Made by a program: the position numbers and the translations under genes | DNA from: Scatosoma sp045644545 | Lineage (GTDB): Bacteria > Bacillota > Clostridia > Christensenellales > Borkfalkiaceae | NCBI GenBank assembly: GCA_045644545.1 | Contig: JAZRHC010000029.1 | Location: forward strand, 1-64,000 | DNA length: 64,000 nucleotides | Direction: 5' to 3' | Part shown: piece after piece, positions 1 to 7,448 of the stretch | Layout: each line of letters begins with the position of its first letter | Numbering within the stretch: position 1 is the stretch's first letter | The notes under the pieces: model-generated | The model's database searches: none | Told to the model about the DNA's origin: nothing | What the model saw: only the letters and a program-made list of their open reading frames with translations

Positions 1-30
1 GGTAGAAACGCTATGAGGAGAGAGTATTAA
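1..30 (+). CDS. possible 3' end of an upstream gene (partial)
   Basis: The first 30 bases read as nine sense codons (Gly-Arg-Asn-Ala-Met-Arg-Arg-Glu-Tyr) followed by TAA, 25 bases before the next start codon. The spacing suits the tail of a gene in the same operon as the dehydrogenase that follows, but nine codons cannot be identified. It may equally be noncoding. Confidence 0.25.
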   Translation, partial: GRNAMRREY

Positions 31-55
31 AATAAAAAATAAGGAGCAGATAACA

Positions 56-787
56 ATGAAAAATAAAGTGGCTATGATTACGGGTGCATCGGTTGGGATT
101 GGGCGTGCGGTAGCGTTGCAAATGGCGGAAAAGGGCGCAAAACTTATATTGCTTGATTTAAACGAAGAAACCTTAAAATCGTTGGAAAAAGAATTAAAAG
201 CATACGAATGTGAATATATTTGTTTGGTTTGCGACGTTTCTAATGAAGCGCGAGTAAACGAGTGCGCTCGTATTGCATTTGAAAGGTTTGGGCGAATAGA
301 CGTGCTTATTAATAATGCCGCTATATGGAGAATGAGGGGAACGTTCACTCAAACGTCCACGCAAAGATGGAAAGAATTCATCGACGTCAATGTTATGGGC
401 GTCGTTTATTGTACGAGAGCGGTGCTTCCGAAAATGCTTGAAAATAGCTATGGGCGCATTGTCAACGTAGCATCCGTTGCAGGCGTTTACGGGAATCCGA
501 ATATGGTCGTTTATTCTGCGACGAAAGGTGCGATTATTGCAATGACAAAAGGGTTGGCAAAAGAGGTTGTCGGTCAAGGCGTAGTGGTAAATTGCGTGTC
601 GCCTGGTATGGTAAGTTCGTCGGCAAATCCTGATATAGAGCATACGGCAAATACGGAAATGTGTTATGCGGGCAGAACGGGCTCGGATAGGGAAAACGCC
701 GATTTAATTTGTTTTTTGGCGAGTGAGAAGAATGGGTACGTGGTTGGACAAAACATACAAATCGACGGTTGCAGAAAAATTATATAA
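56..787 (+). CDS. short-chain dehydrogenase/reductase (SDR)
   Basis: A 243-residue classical SDR, expected to be a soluble NAD(P)-dependent oxidoreductase. The Rossmann glycine motif TGASVGIG is at residues 9-16, NNAA at 86-89, the catalytic Ser at 140, and Tyr153 and Lys157 form the YxxxK pair. Length and motifs fit the FabG / 3-oxoacyl reductase-like branch, but this branch also holds many sugar, steroid and cyclitol dehydrogenases, so the substrate is open. An AAGGAG ribosome site lies 10 bases before the ATG. It is 14 bases upstream of a dehydroquinase-like gene, which hints at a role in quinate/shikimate-type ring metabolism; that is an inference from context only. Confidence 0.85.
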   Translation: MKNKVAMITGASVGIGRAVALQMAEKGAKLILLDLNEETLKSLEKELKAYECEYICLVCDVSNEARVNECARIAFERFGRIDVLINNAAIWRMRGTFTQTSTQRWKEFIDVNVMGVVYCTRAVLPKMLENSYGRIVNVASVAGVYGNPNMVVYSATKGAIIAMTKGLAKEVVGQGVVVNCVSPGMVSSSANPDIEHTANTEMCYAGRTGSDRENADLICFLASEKNGYVVGQNIQIDGCRKII

Positions 788-801
788 GAGGATAAGGTAA
801 T

Positions 802-1575
802 ATGAAGAATAGCTTTTTAGGACAAGACAAGACGTGGATTACGCCTCTTTTAATGTCGCAAACGGAGGAGGAACTTTTAACAGAAATAGAAAATAGTCTC
901 GAGCAGGGCGCAACCGCTTTCGGTTTTATGATTGAAAGATTGCCCAAAGAACTCCGAACCGAAGAAAAAATGAAAAAATTCTTTGCGGCAATGGGGGATA
1001 GGCCTATTTACGTAACTTGCTATGTGCGTGGCGACGTGATAGAAGAAACGGACGACGAAAGAGCTGAATATTTGCTTCAAGCGCTTGCGTGCGGCGCAAC
1101 TATGGCAGATATTCGTGGGGATATGTTTGCTCCGTGTGGGGGCGAGCTTACTATCGATAAAGAGGCAATAGAAAAGCAAGAAAAACTAATTAAACGCATA
1201 CATAGTATGGAGAAAGAAGTCTTAATGTCCTCACACGTACAATATAACGACAAGTTCCAATTTTTGAACCAAGACGAGGTGTTAAAGATAGCGTTAGAGC
1301 ACCAAATGCGTGGGGCGGATATGGCGAAAATTGTAACGAATGCCGACACGGAAGAAGAACTGACAGAAAACTTTAAGACGTTTTTTCGCGTGAAAGAAAA
1401 ATTGGATATTGAATTATTGTTTTTGTGTAACGGTATAAAATGCTTGCCACACCGTTTGGCAGGGGTATTGATCGGAGAACCGATAGTGTTTGTAAAAGAA
1501 AGGCGGTATGCCACCGATCCAAAATCGGGACAACAACCGATCGAAGTTATAAAAGAATTGACGAAAAACCTTTAA
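802..1575 (+). CDS. divergent type I 3-dehydroquinate dehydratase-like protein
   Basis: A 257-residue protein with the layout of type I dehydroquinases (AroD), which remove water from 3-dehydroquinate through a lysine Schiff base. His145 (SSHVQY) and Lys176 (DMAKIV) sit where the catalytic His143/Lys170 pair of the Salmonella enzyme would be. A later His-Arg pair (PHRLAG) and a GQQP stretch match the substrate-binding Arg and Gln positions. The usual MGxxGxxSR segment is altered (NGIKCLPHR), so the protein is divergent and may act on a related substrate. It follows the SDR gene by 14 bases and is probably co-transcribed. There are no other shikimate genes beside it, so a catabolic role is as plausible as a biosynthetic one. 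Confidence 0.6.
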   Translation: MKNSFLGQDKTWITPLLMSQTEEELLTEIENSLEQGATAFGFMIERLPKELRTEEKMKKFFAAMGDRPIYVTCYVRGDVIEETDDERAEYLLQALACGATMADIRGDMFAPCGGELTIDKEAIEKQEKLIKRIHSMEKEVLMSSHVQYNDKFQFLNQDEVLKIALEHQMRGADMAKIVTNADTEEELTENFKTFFRVKEKLDIELLFLCNGIKCLPHRLAGVLIGEPIVFVKERRYATDPKSGQQPIEVIKELTKNL

Positions 1576-1590
1576 TAGGGAGCGATCTGA

Positions 1591-1719
1591 AAGGATTTGA
1601 AAATTTATTTCACGGCGTTAGAAAAAATACGAAAGGACGAAAGAATAAAAAATATACTTTTTTCTCACGCCTACGAGCCGTGGTACAAGGACGGTGCGTT
1701 TGGTAGAGGACAGGTTTAA
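1591..1719 (+). pseudogene. gene scrap, C-terminal fragment without a start
   Basis: A 42-codon open stretch lies between the dehydroquinase-like gene and the quinone reductase. It opens after a stop, has no start codon or ribosome site, and ends in TAA. Its translation looks like protein: a Lys/Glu-rich amphipathic segment, then SHAYEPWYKDGAFGRGQV. An aromatic, His-containing tail of this kind is seen at the C-terminus of some metallo-hydrolases, but I cannot assign the family. I read it as the leftover end of a deleted gene, which fits the broken-up look of this end of the window. Confidence 0.35.
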
Positions 1720-1730
1720 AAGTTTTAAAA

Positions 1731-1748
1731 GATTGCATACGCGCAATC
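1731..1748 (+). repeat. small hairpin before the quinone reductase ribosome site
   Basis: GATTGC and GCAATC pair around a six-base loop just before AAAGGAG. This is six base pairs only. It could modulate initiation or be chance. Confidence 0.25.
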
Positions 1749-1764
1749 AAAGGAGAGATAAAAA

Positions 1765-2745
1765 ATGAAAGCCATCGTAATCAATAAAGCAGACCAAAGT
1801 TTAAGTTATACGGAAGTACCCAACCCCTTTTTAAAGGACGGTGAGGTACTTATAGAGGTATACGCGGCGGCGTTAAATCGCGCCGATTTATTGCAAAGAG
1901 AAGGCAATTATCCCCCTCCCCCTGGTTGTCCTGAATGGCCGGGATTGGAAGTGGCAGGAATTATCAAGGAGGTGTCCAAAGACGTTAAAAAATGGAAAGT
2001 GGGCGATAAAGTATGCGCACTTTTGGGAGGTGGCGGTTATGCGGAATACGTAAGCGTGCCTGCGGATATGGTTATGCCTATCCCAAAAGGACTTTCTTAC
2101 GTAGAAGCGGCGGCCATTCCCGAAGTATATATGACGGCGTATCTTAATTTGTTCTATGTAGGCAACGCAATGGCTGGGGAAACGCTCCTTATGAACGCAG
2201 GCGCGAGCGGACTTGCAAGCGCTGTGATACCTATGGCAAAGGCATTTGGGCTTCGCGTAATTACGACTGTTTTAGGACAAGATAAAGTCAAAGAAATAGC
2301 CTATCTGAATGCGGATAGAGTAGTGGATACGACGAGCGAAGATATCGCGGAGGTTTTGAAAGCGGAAGAGAAAAACGGCACGCCCGTGAATATCGCTATC
2401 GATTGCTTGGCGGGTAAAAAACTTGGAGAATGTCTGAAATATGTGGCAAGGGGTTGTAGATGGATACAAATAGCCTCTCTCGCGGGGGATGTATCACCTG
2501 TAGATTTTAGGAATATATTCGTGAAGAATATTCGTATTATCGGTAGCACCTTACGTAGTAAAACGCCCGAGGAAAAGGGACAACTTTTAAGCGAACTTGT
2601 GGAAAAAACTTGGTGCAAGTTTGAAAGGGGTGAAATGAAAGTTAAAATTTATAAGACATTCCCCTTGGAGAAAGCGGACGATGCACAGCAGGTACTTTAC
2701 CGCGGCGAAAACGTGGGTAAGGTGGTGTTGATTGTAAAAGAATAA
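1765..2745 (+). CDS. NAD(P)H:quinone oxidoreductase, PIG3-type MDR
   Basis: A 326-residue zinc-free medium-chain reductase that should move hydride from NADPH to quinones or enones. The segment LNRADLLQREGNYPPPPG (about residues 37-54) is the signature of the PIG3 / TP53I3 branch of quinone reductases. The cofactor-binding glycine stretch NAGASGLAS follows near residue 144, at the start of the Rossmann half. Length is normal. The start is supported by AAAGGAG seven bases upstream. The gap from the previous gene (189 bases) holds a gene scrap, so operon membership with the SDR is uncertain. No zinc ligands are visible, which argues against a true alcohol dehydrogenase. Confidence 0.85.
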   Translation: MKAIVINKADQSLSYTEVPNPFLKDGEVLIEVYAAALNRADLLQREGNYPPPPGCPEWPGLEVAGIIKEVSKDVKKWKVGDKVCALLGGGGYAEYVSVPADMVMPIPKGLSYVEAAAIPEVYMTAYLNLFYVGNAMAGETLLMNAGASGLASAVIPMAKAFGLRVITTVLGQDKVKEIAYLNADRVVDTTSEDIAEVLKAEEKNGTPVNIAIDCLAGKKLGECLKYVARGCRWIQIASLAGDVSPVDFRNIFVKNIRIIGSTLRSKTPEEKGQLLSELVEKTWCKFERGEMKVKIYKTFPLEKADDAQQVLYRGENVGKVVLIVKE

Positions 2746-3085
2746 GTCGGAAAACGATGACGAAAGTGCAATTAAGAGGAACAACACGACCGCAAAAAGG
2801 ATAATTCGTCCTAAGTATTCAAGTCAATCCGTGAAATCGTTTCCCGAAGCCGTAGGGGGGAGTAACCGCATTGATAATGTCGATCGGCGTAGAGCCTACC
2901 GCGAACCGTCTGTCCGTCGTTCTCGGCTTCATTTCTCGGAGTTTCGGAATATGGTGGACGCGAGAGGGATTTTGTAGGCAAAAGCGTCGTCGCTCGCCAA
3001 CAAAGAGTAAGGGTTGAGTTTGACTGTTATTCGCTCCTCGTGCGAACCTCCGATAACGCGGATTTTCGCATTAATCTCGCGCACA
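2746..3085. other. noncoding stretch with an att-like repeat
   Basis: About 340 bases with no convincing gene on either strand. The only structure I see is a 17-base copy of the neighbouring tRNA 3' end (separate entry). The rest has short open frames that look like decayed sequence. It probably marks a former insertion or deletion site. Confidence 0.5.
2952..2968 (-). repeat. second copy of the tRNA-Val 3' end (att-like)
   Basis: TGGTGGACGCGAGAGGG here is identical to 3116-3132, the 3' end of the tRNA-Val gene (CCA, discriminator, acceptor strand and T-stem strand). The flanks on both sides differ, so the match is exactly 17 bp. Duplicated tRNA 3' ends are the usual footprint of tyrosine-recombinase integration. 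No integrase is present in the window. Confidence 0.55.
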
Positions 3086-3111
3086 CAAAAACACACCCGT
3101 CAAGGGTGTGT
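3086..3111 (-). terminator. intrinsic terminator of tRNA-Val
   Basis: On the minus strand an 8-bp stem (ACACACCC / GGGTGTGT, five-base loop) is followed by a run of T, starting five bases after the tRNA CCA end. Confidence 0.8.
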
Positions 3112-3115
3112 TTGT

Positions 3116-3192
<77 letters not shown>

Positions 3193-3208
3193 GAATTCTT
3201 ACTGTGTC

Positions 3209-3237
3209 ATTATATCAAATAAAACGGAAATCGTCAA
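3209..3237 (-). promoter_or_regulatory. promoter of tRNA-Val
   Basis: On the minus strand: TTGACG at 3237-3232, 17-bp spacer, TATAAT at 3214-3209. The tRNA 5' end is 17 bases further on. Confidence 0.75.
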
Positions 3238-3312
3238 TGGTTTTTTAACGGTATTTCGCAGAATTTTGAAAATATCCGCAAAAAATTTTCTTATTCCGCG
3301 CGCTTTTAAGCG

Positions 3313-3341
3313 TTGACTTTTTCCCGAAAAAACAATATAAT
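3313..3341 (+). promoter_or_regulatory. promoter of the ZIP transporter gene
   Basis: TTGACT at 3313-3318, 17-bp spacer, TATAAT at 3336-3341. This leaves a short 5' leader of about 28 bases with GGAGG before the ATG. Confidence 0.8.
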
Positions 3342-3375
3342 GAATATAAGGACGAAATAGTTTTACGGAGGAAAA

Positions 3376-4158
3376 ATGGTCTTAACCGTTTTATTAGGGA
3401 TATTCTTGCCGTTTATCGGCACTACGCTGGGTGCGGGAACGGTGTTTTTGCTTAAAAATAAACTCGACCGCAGAATTCAAAAATTCCTGCTCGGTTTTGC
3501 CTCGGGCGTTATGATCGCGGCGTCCGTTTGGTCGCTGATTATTCCTGCGGCGGAGCTTGCGGCGGAGGCGGGACAACCTGAATGGCTGCCGCCTGCGGTG
3601 GGCGTGGCGCTCGGTATGCTCGCGCTGTTTCTGCTCGACACCTTCGTTCCGCACCAGCACGTGAATTCCGATTGCCCCGAAGGAAAGAAATGTTCGCTCG
3701 GCAAAAATAAACTACTCTTTTTATCGGTCACCTTGCATAACGCCCCCGAAGGTATGGCGGTAGGCGCGGTGTTTGCAGGGCTTTTGGCTTCGGGCGCGCC
3801 GATCTCGCTCGCGGCGGCGTTTTCGCTTTCGATTGGGATCGCGCTTCAAAACTTCCCCGAAGGGGCGATTATTTCCCTGCCTTTAAAAGCCGAAGGAATG
3901 AGCAAACCCCGTTCTTTTCTTTACGGCGCGGGTTCGGGAATCGTAGAGCCGATCGCAGCGGGGGTAACGATTTTATTTTCCTCGCTGATTTTGCCCGTTT
4001 TGCCGTATCTTTTGGCGTTTGCGGCGGGCGCGATGCTTTACGTGGTGGTCGAAGAACTTATCCCCGAATCGCAGGACGGCGAACATTCGAATATCGCGAC
4101 GATCGGGTTTTTGCTCGGTTTCGTTTTAATGATGGTTTTGGATATGGCTTTGGGTTAA
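3376..4158 (+). CDS. ZIP-family metal transporter
   Basis: A 260-residue integral membrane protein of the ZIP/GufA type, expected to bring divalent metal (usually zinc) into the cytoplasm. About eight hydrophobic segments are visible. The diagnostic metal-binding helices carry HNAPEG (near residue 126) and QNFPEG (near residue 164). A hydrophilic loop after the third segment contains HQHVNSDCPEGKKC, a His/Cys-rich stretch of the kind that binds metal in this family. A strong promoter and a GGAGG site precede the ATG. An Lrp-type regulator follows by 12 bases and is probably co-transcribed. Metal specificity cannot be read from the sequence. Confidence 0.88.
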   Translation: MVLTVLLGIFLPFIGTTLGAGTVFLLKNKLDRRIQKFLLGFASGVMIAASVWSLIIPAAELAAEAGQPEWLPPAVGVALGMLALFLLDTFVPHQHVNSDCPEGKKCSLGKNKLLFLSVTLHNAPEGMAVGAVFAGLLASGAPISLAAAFSLSIGIALQNFPEGAIISLPLKAEGMSKPRSFLYGAGSGIVEPIAAGVTILFSSLILPVLPYLLAFAAGAMLYVVVEELIPESQDGEHSNIATIGFLLGFVLMMVLDMALG

Positions 4159-4170
4159 GGAGGAGAAAAT

Positions 4171-4641
4171 ATGAAAAAGACGGAAACGCAAACGATCAAC
4201 GCCGTTGACGAAACGGATTTACAAATTTTATCCCTGCTTCGCGATAACGCGCGCATTTCTTTAAAAGCCATTTCGGAACAAACGTATCTTTCTTCAACGG
4301 CGATCGCCGCCCGCATTGAAAAACTCGAAAGAAACGGCTATATCGAAGGCTACTACGCCCGCGTTAATTCGGGTTCGTTCGGGCTCACGATCAAAGCGTA
4401 TATTTTCTTGGAAGTCGAGCCGATTCAAAAACAGGAATTTTATCCTTATATCCGTTCTTGTGCTAACGTAGTGGAATGCGATTGCGTGACGGGCGATTAT
4501 TCAATGCTGATCAAGGTCGCGTTTGCTTCCACGACCGAGCTCGACCGCTTTATCGGCGAATTGCAACATTTTGGCAAGACCAAAACGCAGATCGTATTTT
4601 CAACTCCCGTCGAACATCGCGACGTGTTCCCGATTCGCTGA
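4171..4641 (+). CDS. Lrp/AsnC-family transcriptional regulator
   Basis: A 156-residue protein with an N-terminal AsnC-type helix-turn-helix (about residues 12-65; DETDLQILSLLRDNARIS is typical) and a C-terminal RAM ligand domain (about 75-150) with the usual CDCVTGDYSMLIKV core. These proteins form octamers and respond to small molecules, mostly amino acids. AGGAG precedes the ATG. It sits directly behind the ZIP transporter, so control of metal or amino acid transport is possible, but nothing here proves a target. It ends before a strong hairpin shared with the convergent PadR-fusion gene. Confidence 0.87.
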   Translation: MKKTETQTINAVDETDLQILSLLRDNARISLKAISEQTYLSSTAIAARIEKLERNGYIEGYYARVNSGSFGLTIKAYIFLEVEPIQKQEFYPYIRSCANVVECDCVTGDYSMLIKVAFASTTELDRFIGELQHFGKTKTQIVFSTPVEHRDVFPIR

Positions 4642-4709
4642 AAATCGGCTTGATTGTTCTTTTTTAAAAAGATAAAGTTTCCCGTGAAACAATAAAAGAA
4701 TCAAAATAA

Positions 4710-4739
4710 CTCCCCGTGCCTCATAATCGGCGCGGGGAG
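4710..4739. terminator. bidirectional terminator
   Basis: An 11-bp stem (CTCCCCGTGCC / GGCGCGGGGAG, one wobble pair) with a seven-base loop between two convergent genes. The T-rich tail is better on the minus strand, after the PadR-fusion gene. Confidence 0.75.
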
Positions 4740-4754
4740 CGTTTCGTTTAGTCG

Positions 4755-7232
4755 TTATTTTTGAATGGCTTGCGAAGCAAAGAGGTGATAGAATACCGCA
4801 AAGAACAAGATGTTCAAAAGATAGACGAGGGGCACGACGATCATTGAAAGCAGGTTTTCCGTGAGAGTAAGGTCAACTTTCAAAATGACCGCAATCATTG
4901 AAACGATAATCAAGCAGATCACGAACAGAATCGCCGCGGTAAGGAAATAAGAAGCGTGTTTGTTTCGTCTTGCCTGTGCGTGGAAGCCGTTCGCCCAAAG
5001 GCACGCGCAAACGATAAAGAGGATCGCCGCCGCAACGCAAGCGCAGATAGGATACCAAACGGTAATGCCCAGCTTGTCCTTCAAGAAGAACGCCGCGATG
5101 CTTTCAAGCGCTACGATACAAAGCACGATCAACGCCGATTTAAACAGGGAAAGCCCTTTATTGAAGGTGGAAACCGTACCGTTTTGTTTTACGGGCGTAG
5201 GTTGCTTTGCGCTCGTAGTCGTCAAATTGCCCGCCGTATTGATTCGGATTCCCTCAGCCGAGGCGCGTTCGTGCAGATCGCCGAAGTTGATCACGGAGGG
5301 ATTGCCCGTTTCTTCTTGCAAAGAGGGCGCGGGAGCTTGATAGGGCGAAGCGTTCGCGTATCCGTTCACGCCGAACGCGGGATTTGCCGTGTACGCCGCG
5401 TATTGCTTGGCGTTAAAATCGCGAATCGCGTTGTTTAAGTGATTTTCGCGGTTTGCAAGGTCGATTTCACGGGCGCGGAGATCGGCGATTTTTAAGTCGA
5501 TTTCCTGCGCCTGACGGCTTAATTCAAGCGATAAATCCGCGTTGCGTTTTTCCGTTTCGCCGTTCGCTCGCTGCGTTTCCGCTTTTTGAGCTTCAAAAGC
5601 GGAAATTTTTTCGTCGAGCTCGGCTTTTCTCGCTTCGTATTCCGCAGTAAGGGTAGTTTGCGTGAGCTTAGCCGAATCTAATTCGTCTTGTTGCGTGCAA
5701 AGCTTTTCGTTATCCGCTTTTAAAATCGCGCTTTGCGAAAGATATTCGTTCCATTTTTCTTGAAGATCGAATTCCTTAGCCGAGAGGGCGTTTTTGCGCG
5801 CGATAAATTCCAACTGCTGTTGATTGTATTGATTTTGCCGAAGCGAAAATTCTCGTTCTCTTTCCGTAAGTAGCTCGTTTTCTTCCCGCAAGCGTTCGGT
5901 TTGCGTTAAAACCGCCTGTTCGCGTATCGCAAGCTCTTCTTTTTGCTTTTCGATTTCTTCCGAAGAAGCGTCGGCGCGCGTTTTTTGGCTTTCAACGCTA
6001 CGCGTTTTTTCTTCTAACTGATATTCTTTTTGCGAAAGGAGATAGTTTTTTTCTTCTAATTTCGCGCGTTCGGCTTTCAGCGTTTCGCGCTCTTCTGCCA
6101 AAGCTTCCTTTTCTCTTTGAAGCGTCGCTTGCTTTTCTTCGATTGCCGCGTACTCCGATTTTAAAGAATCGTGCTCGACTTCCAGCGTTTCCGTTTTGTC
6201 GAGCAGGGCGGAACGCTCGCTTTCAAAACTTGCTTTGGCTTCATTCAGTTGCGCTTCCCGCTCGATAAGACGTTGTTTTTCTTGCTCCAAAATCGTCTGT
6301 TCGGACTGAATTTTAGAAAGCAGGGCGTAGTTTTCGGAAAGCTTGTCCGTAAGCTGTTGCTTCATTTCGGAAATTTCCCGATTTTTCGCCTCTAATTCGT
6401 TCTCTTTTGCGAGGGTCTGCGTTTTTGCCGATTCCAGCTCCGCCGATTGCTTTTGTAAAAGCTCTTTTAAGGTGAGGATTTCGTTTTGGCGATCGGTCAA
6501 TTGTTCTTTGGTTTCCGCAATTTCTCGCTCTTTCGCTAACAGCTCGGCTTCTTTCGCCTCGATTTCGATCTGACGGTTTTGAGCAAGCCGTTGCTGTTCT
6601 TCCAGCTTTTCCTTTTGTTCGCTCAGCTGTTCTTTAAGTTCGTTGAAATCGGATTTTTGCGTGCTCAACGAGGAGCTTTGCACGGAGAGGAGAGAGCGTT
6701 CCCGTTGCAGCTCGTTTTTGAGCGCGTTCAACGCCGTTTTTTCTTCCTCCAAAGCGGCTTCTCTTGCCGCGAGCGCGCGTTTGAGCTCGGTGAGCTCCGT
6801 CTGCTTTTCCGTGATAAACGAGAAATCGTAGTGGGCGTTTCCGTCGGAAATCAAGCTGTCGATAATCGTGCGCGAATACTCCCATTCGGAAAGATTGCGC
6901 TCCGTCACTTGCTTGCCCGAATCCGTCAAGCGGAAATACTTTCTTCTCCCGCCGTTGGAAAAATCGCCGTAATACGAATCGACGTATTTAAGAGCTTCCA
7001 AACGCTTTAACGCGCTATATAAAGTGGGTTGTTTTAACGAATAAAGCCCGCCGCTTTTCTTTTCGATCTCGTCGATAATCTCGTAACCGTATTTGTCGCC
7101 GTCGTATAAACTGCGCAAAATGATCGTGTTGATATGTCCGCGTATCAAATCGGCGCTAATACCGAGGTTTTGCTCTTCGCCGCCGGTCAAGGTATTATCT
7201 TCGTCAGACATAATAGCGTTTTTGCCGTCCAT
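4755..7232 (-). CDS. PadR-type DNA-binding domain fused to coiled coil and membrane domain
   Basis: An 825-residue protein of unusual build. Residues about 27-115 are a PadR winged helix (GDKYGYEIIDEIEKKS, then QPTLYSALKRLE and GGRRKYFRLTDSGK). Residues about 120-600 are an almost unbroken Glu/Lys/Gln/Leu heptad coiled coil with no Pro. About 600-685 is a flexible Asn/Pro/Ala-rich linker. From about 690 there are four hydrophobic segments (near 700-717, 727-747, 762-785, 795-818). Ordinary PadR proteins are 100-200 residues and soluble. This one should be tethered to the membrane with the DNA-binding end inside the cell. An AAGGAG site supports the start. A dyad overlapping its own promoter suggests autoregulation. 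Ligand and targets are unknown. Confidence 0.85.
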   Translation of the reverse strand: MDGKNAIMSDEDNTLTGGEEQNLGISADLIRGHINTIILRSLYDGDKYGYEIIDEIEKKSGGLYSLKQPTLYSALKRLEALKYVDSYYGDFSNGGRRKYFRLTDSGKQVTERNLSEWEYSRTIIDSLISDGNAHYDFSFITEKQTELTELKRALAAREAALEEEKTALNALKNELQRERSLLSVQSSSLSTQKSDFNELKEQLSEQKEKLEEQQRLAQNRQIEIEAKEAELLAKEREIAETKEQLTDRQNEILTLKELLQKQSAELESAKTQTLAKENELEAKNREISEMKQQLTDKLSENYALLSKIQSEQTILEQEKQRLIEREAQLNEAKASFESERSALLDKTETLEVEHDSLKSEYAAIEEKQATLQREKEALAEERETLKAERAKLEEKNYLLSQKEYQLEEKTRSVESQKTRADASSEEIEKQKEELAIREQAVLTQTERLREENELLTEREREFSLRQNQYNQQQLEFIARKNALSAKEFDLQEKWNEYLSQSAILKADNEKLCTQQDELDSAKLTQTTLTAEYEARKAELDEKISAFEAQKAETQRANGETEKRNADLSLELSRQAQEIDLKIADLRAREIDLANRENHLNNAIRDFNAKQYAAYTANPAFGVNGYANASPYQAPAPSLQEETGNPSVINFGDLHERASAEGIRINTAGNLTTTSAKQPTPVKQNGTVSTFNKGLSLFKSALIVLCIVALESIAAFFLKDKLGITVWYPICACVAAAILFIVCACLWANGFHAQARRNKHASYFLTAAILFVICLIIVSMIAVILKVDLTLTENLLSMIVVPLVYLLNILFFAVFYHLFASQAIQK

Positions 7233-7293
7233 AGTATTCTCCTTGGTAAAATTATAAGATTTTAAAGGATTTTTTGTTATGTATTTCTCCTTT

Positions 7294-7314
7294 ATACTAT
7301 CTTACATAAAGTAT
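7294..7314. promoter_or_regulatory. candidate PadR operator (ATACT-N11-AGTAT)
   Basis: A perfect dyad of 5-bp half sites overlaps the -10 element and start region of the PadR-fusion promoter. AT-rich dyads of this kind are typical PadR targets, so repression of its own gene is likely. Half sites this short could occur by chance. Confidence 0.4.
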
Positions 7315-7341
7315 TATACTACAAATAGCTCAATAAGTCAA
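7313..7341 (-). promoter_or_regulatory. promoter of the PadR-fusion gene
   Basis: On the minus strand: TTGACT at 7341-7336, 17-bp spacer, TATAAT at 7318-7313. Confidence 0.8.
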
Positions 7342-7413
7342 TTCTTTTGCGGAAAAATTATCGCCTTCTGCGGAAATTTTTGTAAAAAGAGCGGGGAATT
7401 TGCTTTTGAGAAA

Positions 7414-7442
7414 TTGACATTTTTTGCAAAAAAGAGTATAAT
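7414..7442 (+). promoter_or_regulatory. consensus promoter placed for a leaderless mRNA
   Basis: TTGACA at 7414-7419, 17-bp spacer, TATAAT at 7437-7442. Only six bases separate the -10 hexamer from the ATG at 7449, so transcription should start at or next to the A of the start codon. There is no Shine-Dalgarno sequence. Confidence 0.8.
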
Positions 7443-7448
7443 ACGACT

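Noticed and set aside
1440..1706. 88-codon frame overlapping the end of the dehydroquinase-like gene
   Set aside because: It starts inside that gene in another frame and its translation is not protein-like; the scrap at 1591-1719 in a different frame is the better reading of this gap.
2746..3115. CRISPR or tandem-repeat array near the tRNA
   Set aside because: Only two copies of the 17-mer exist, one being the tRNA end itself; there is no repeat-spacer periodicity here or elsewhere in the window.
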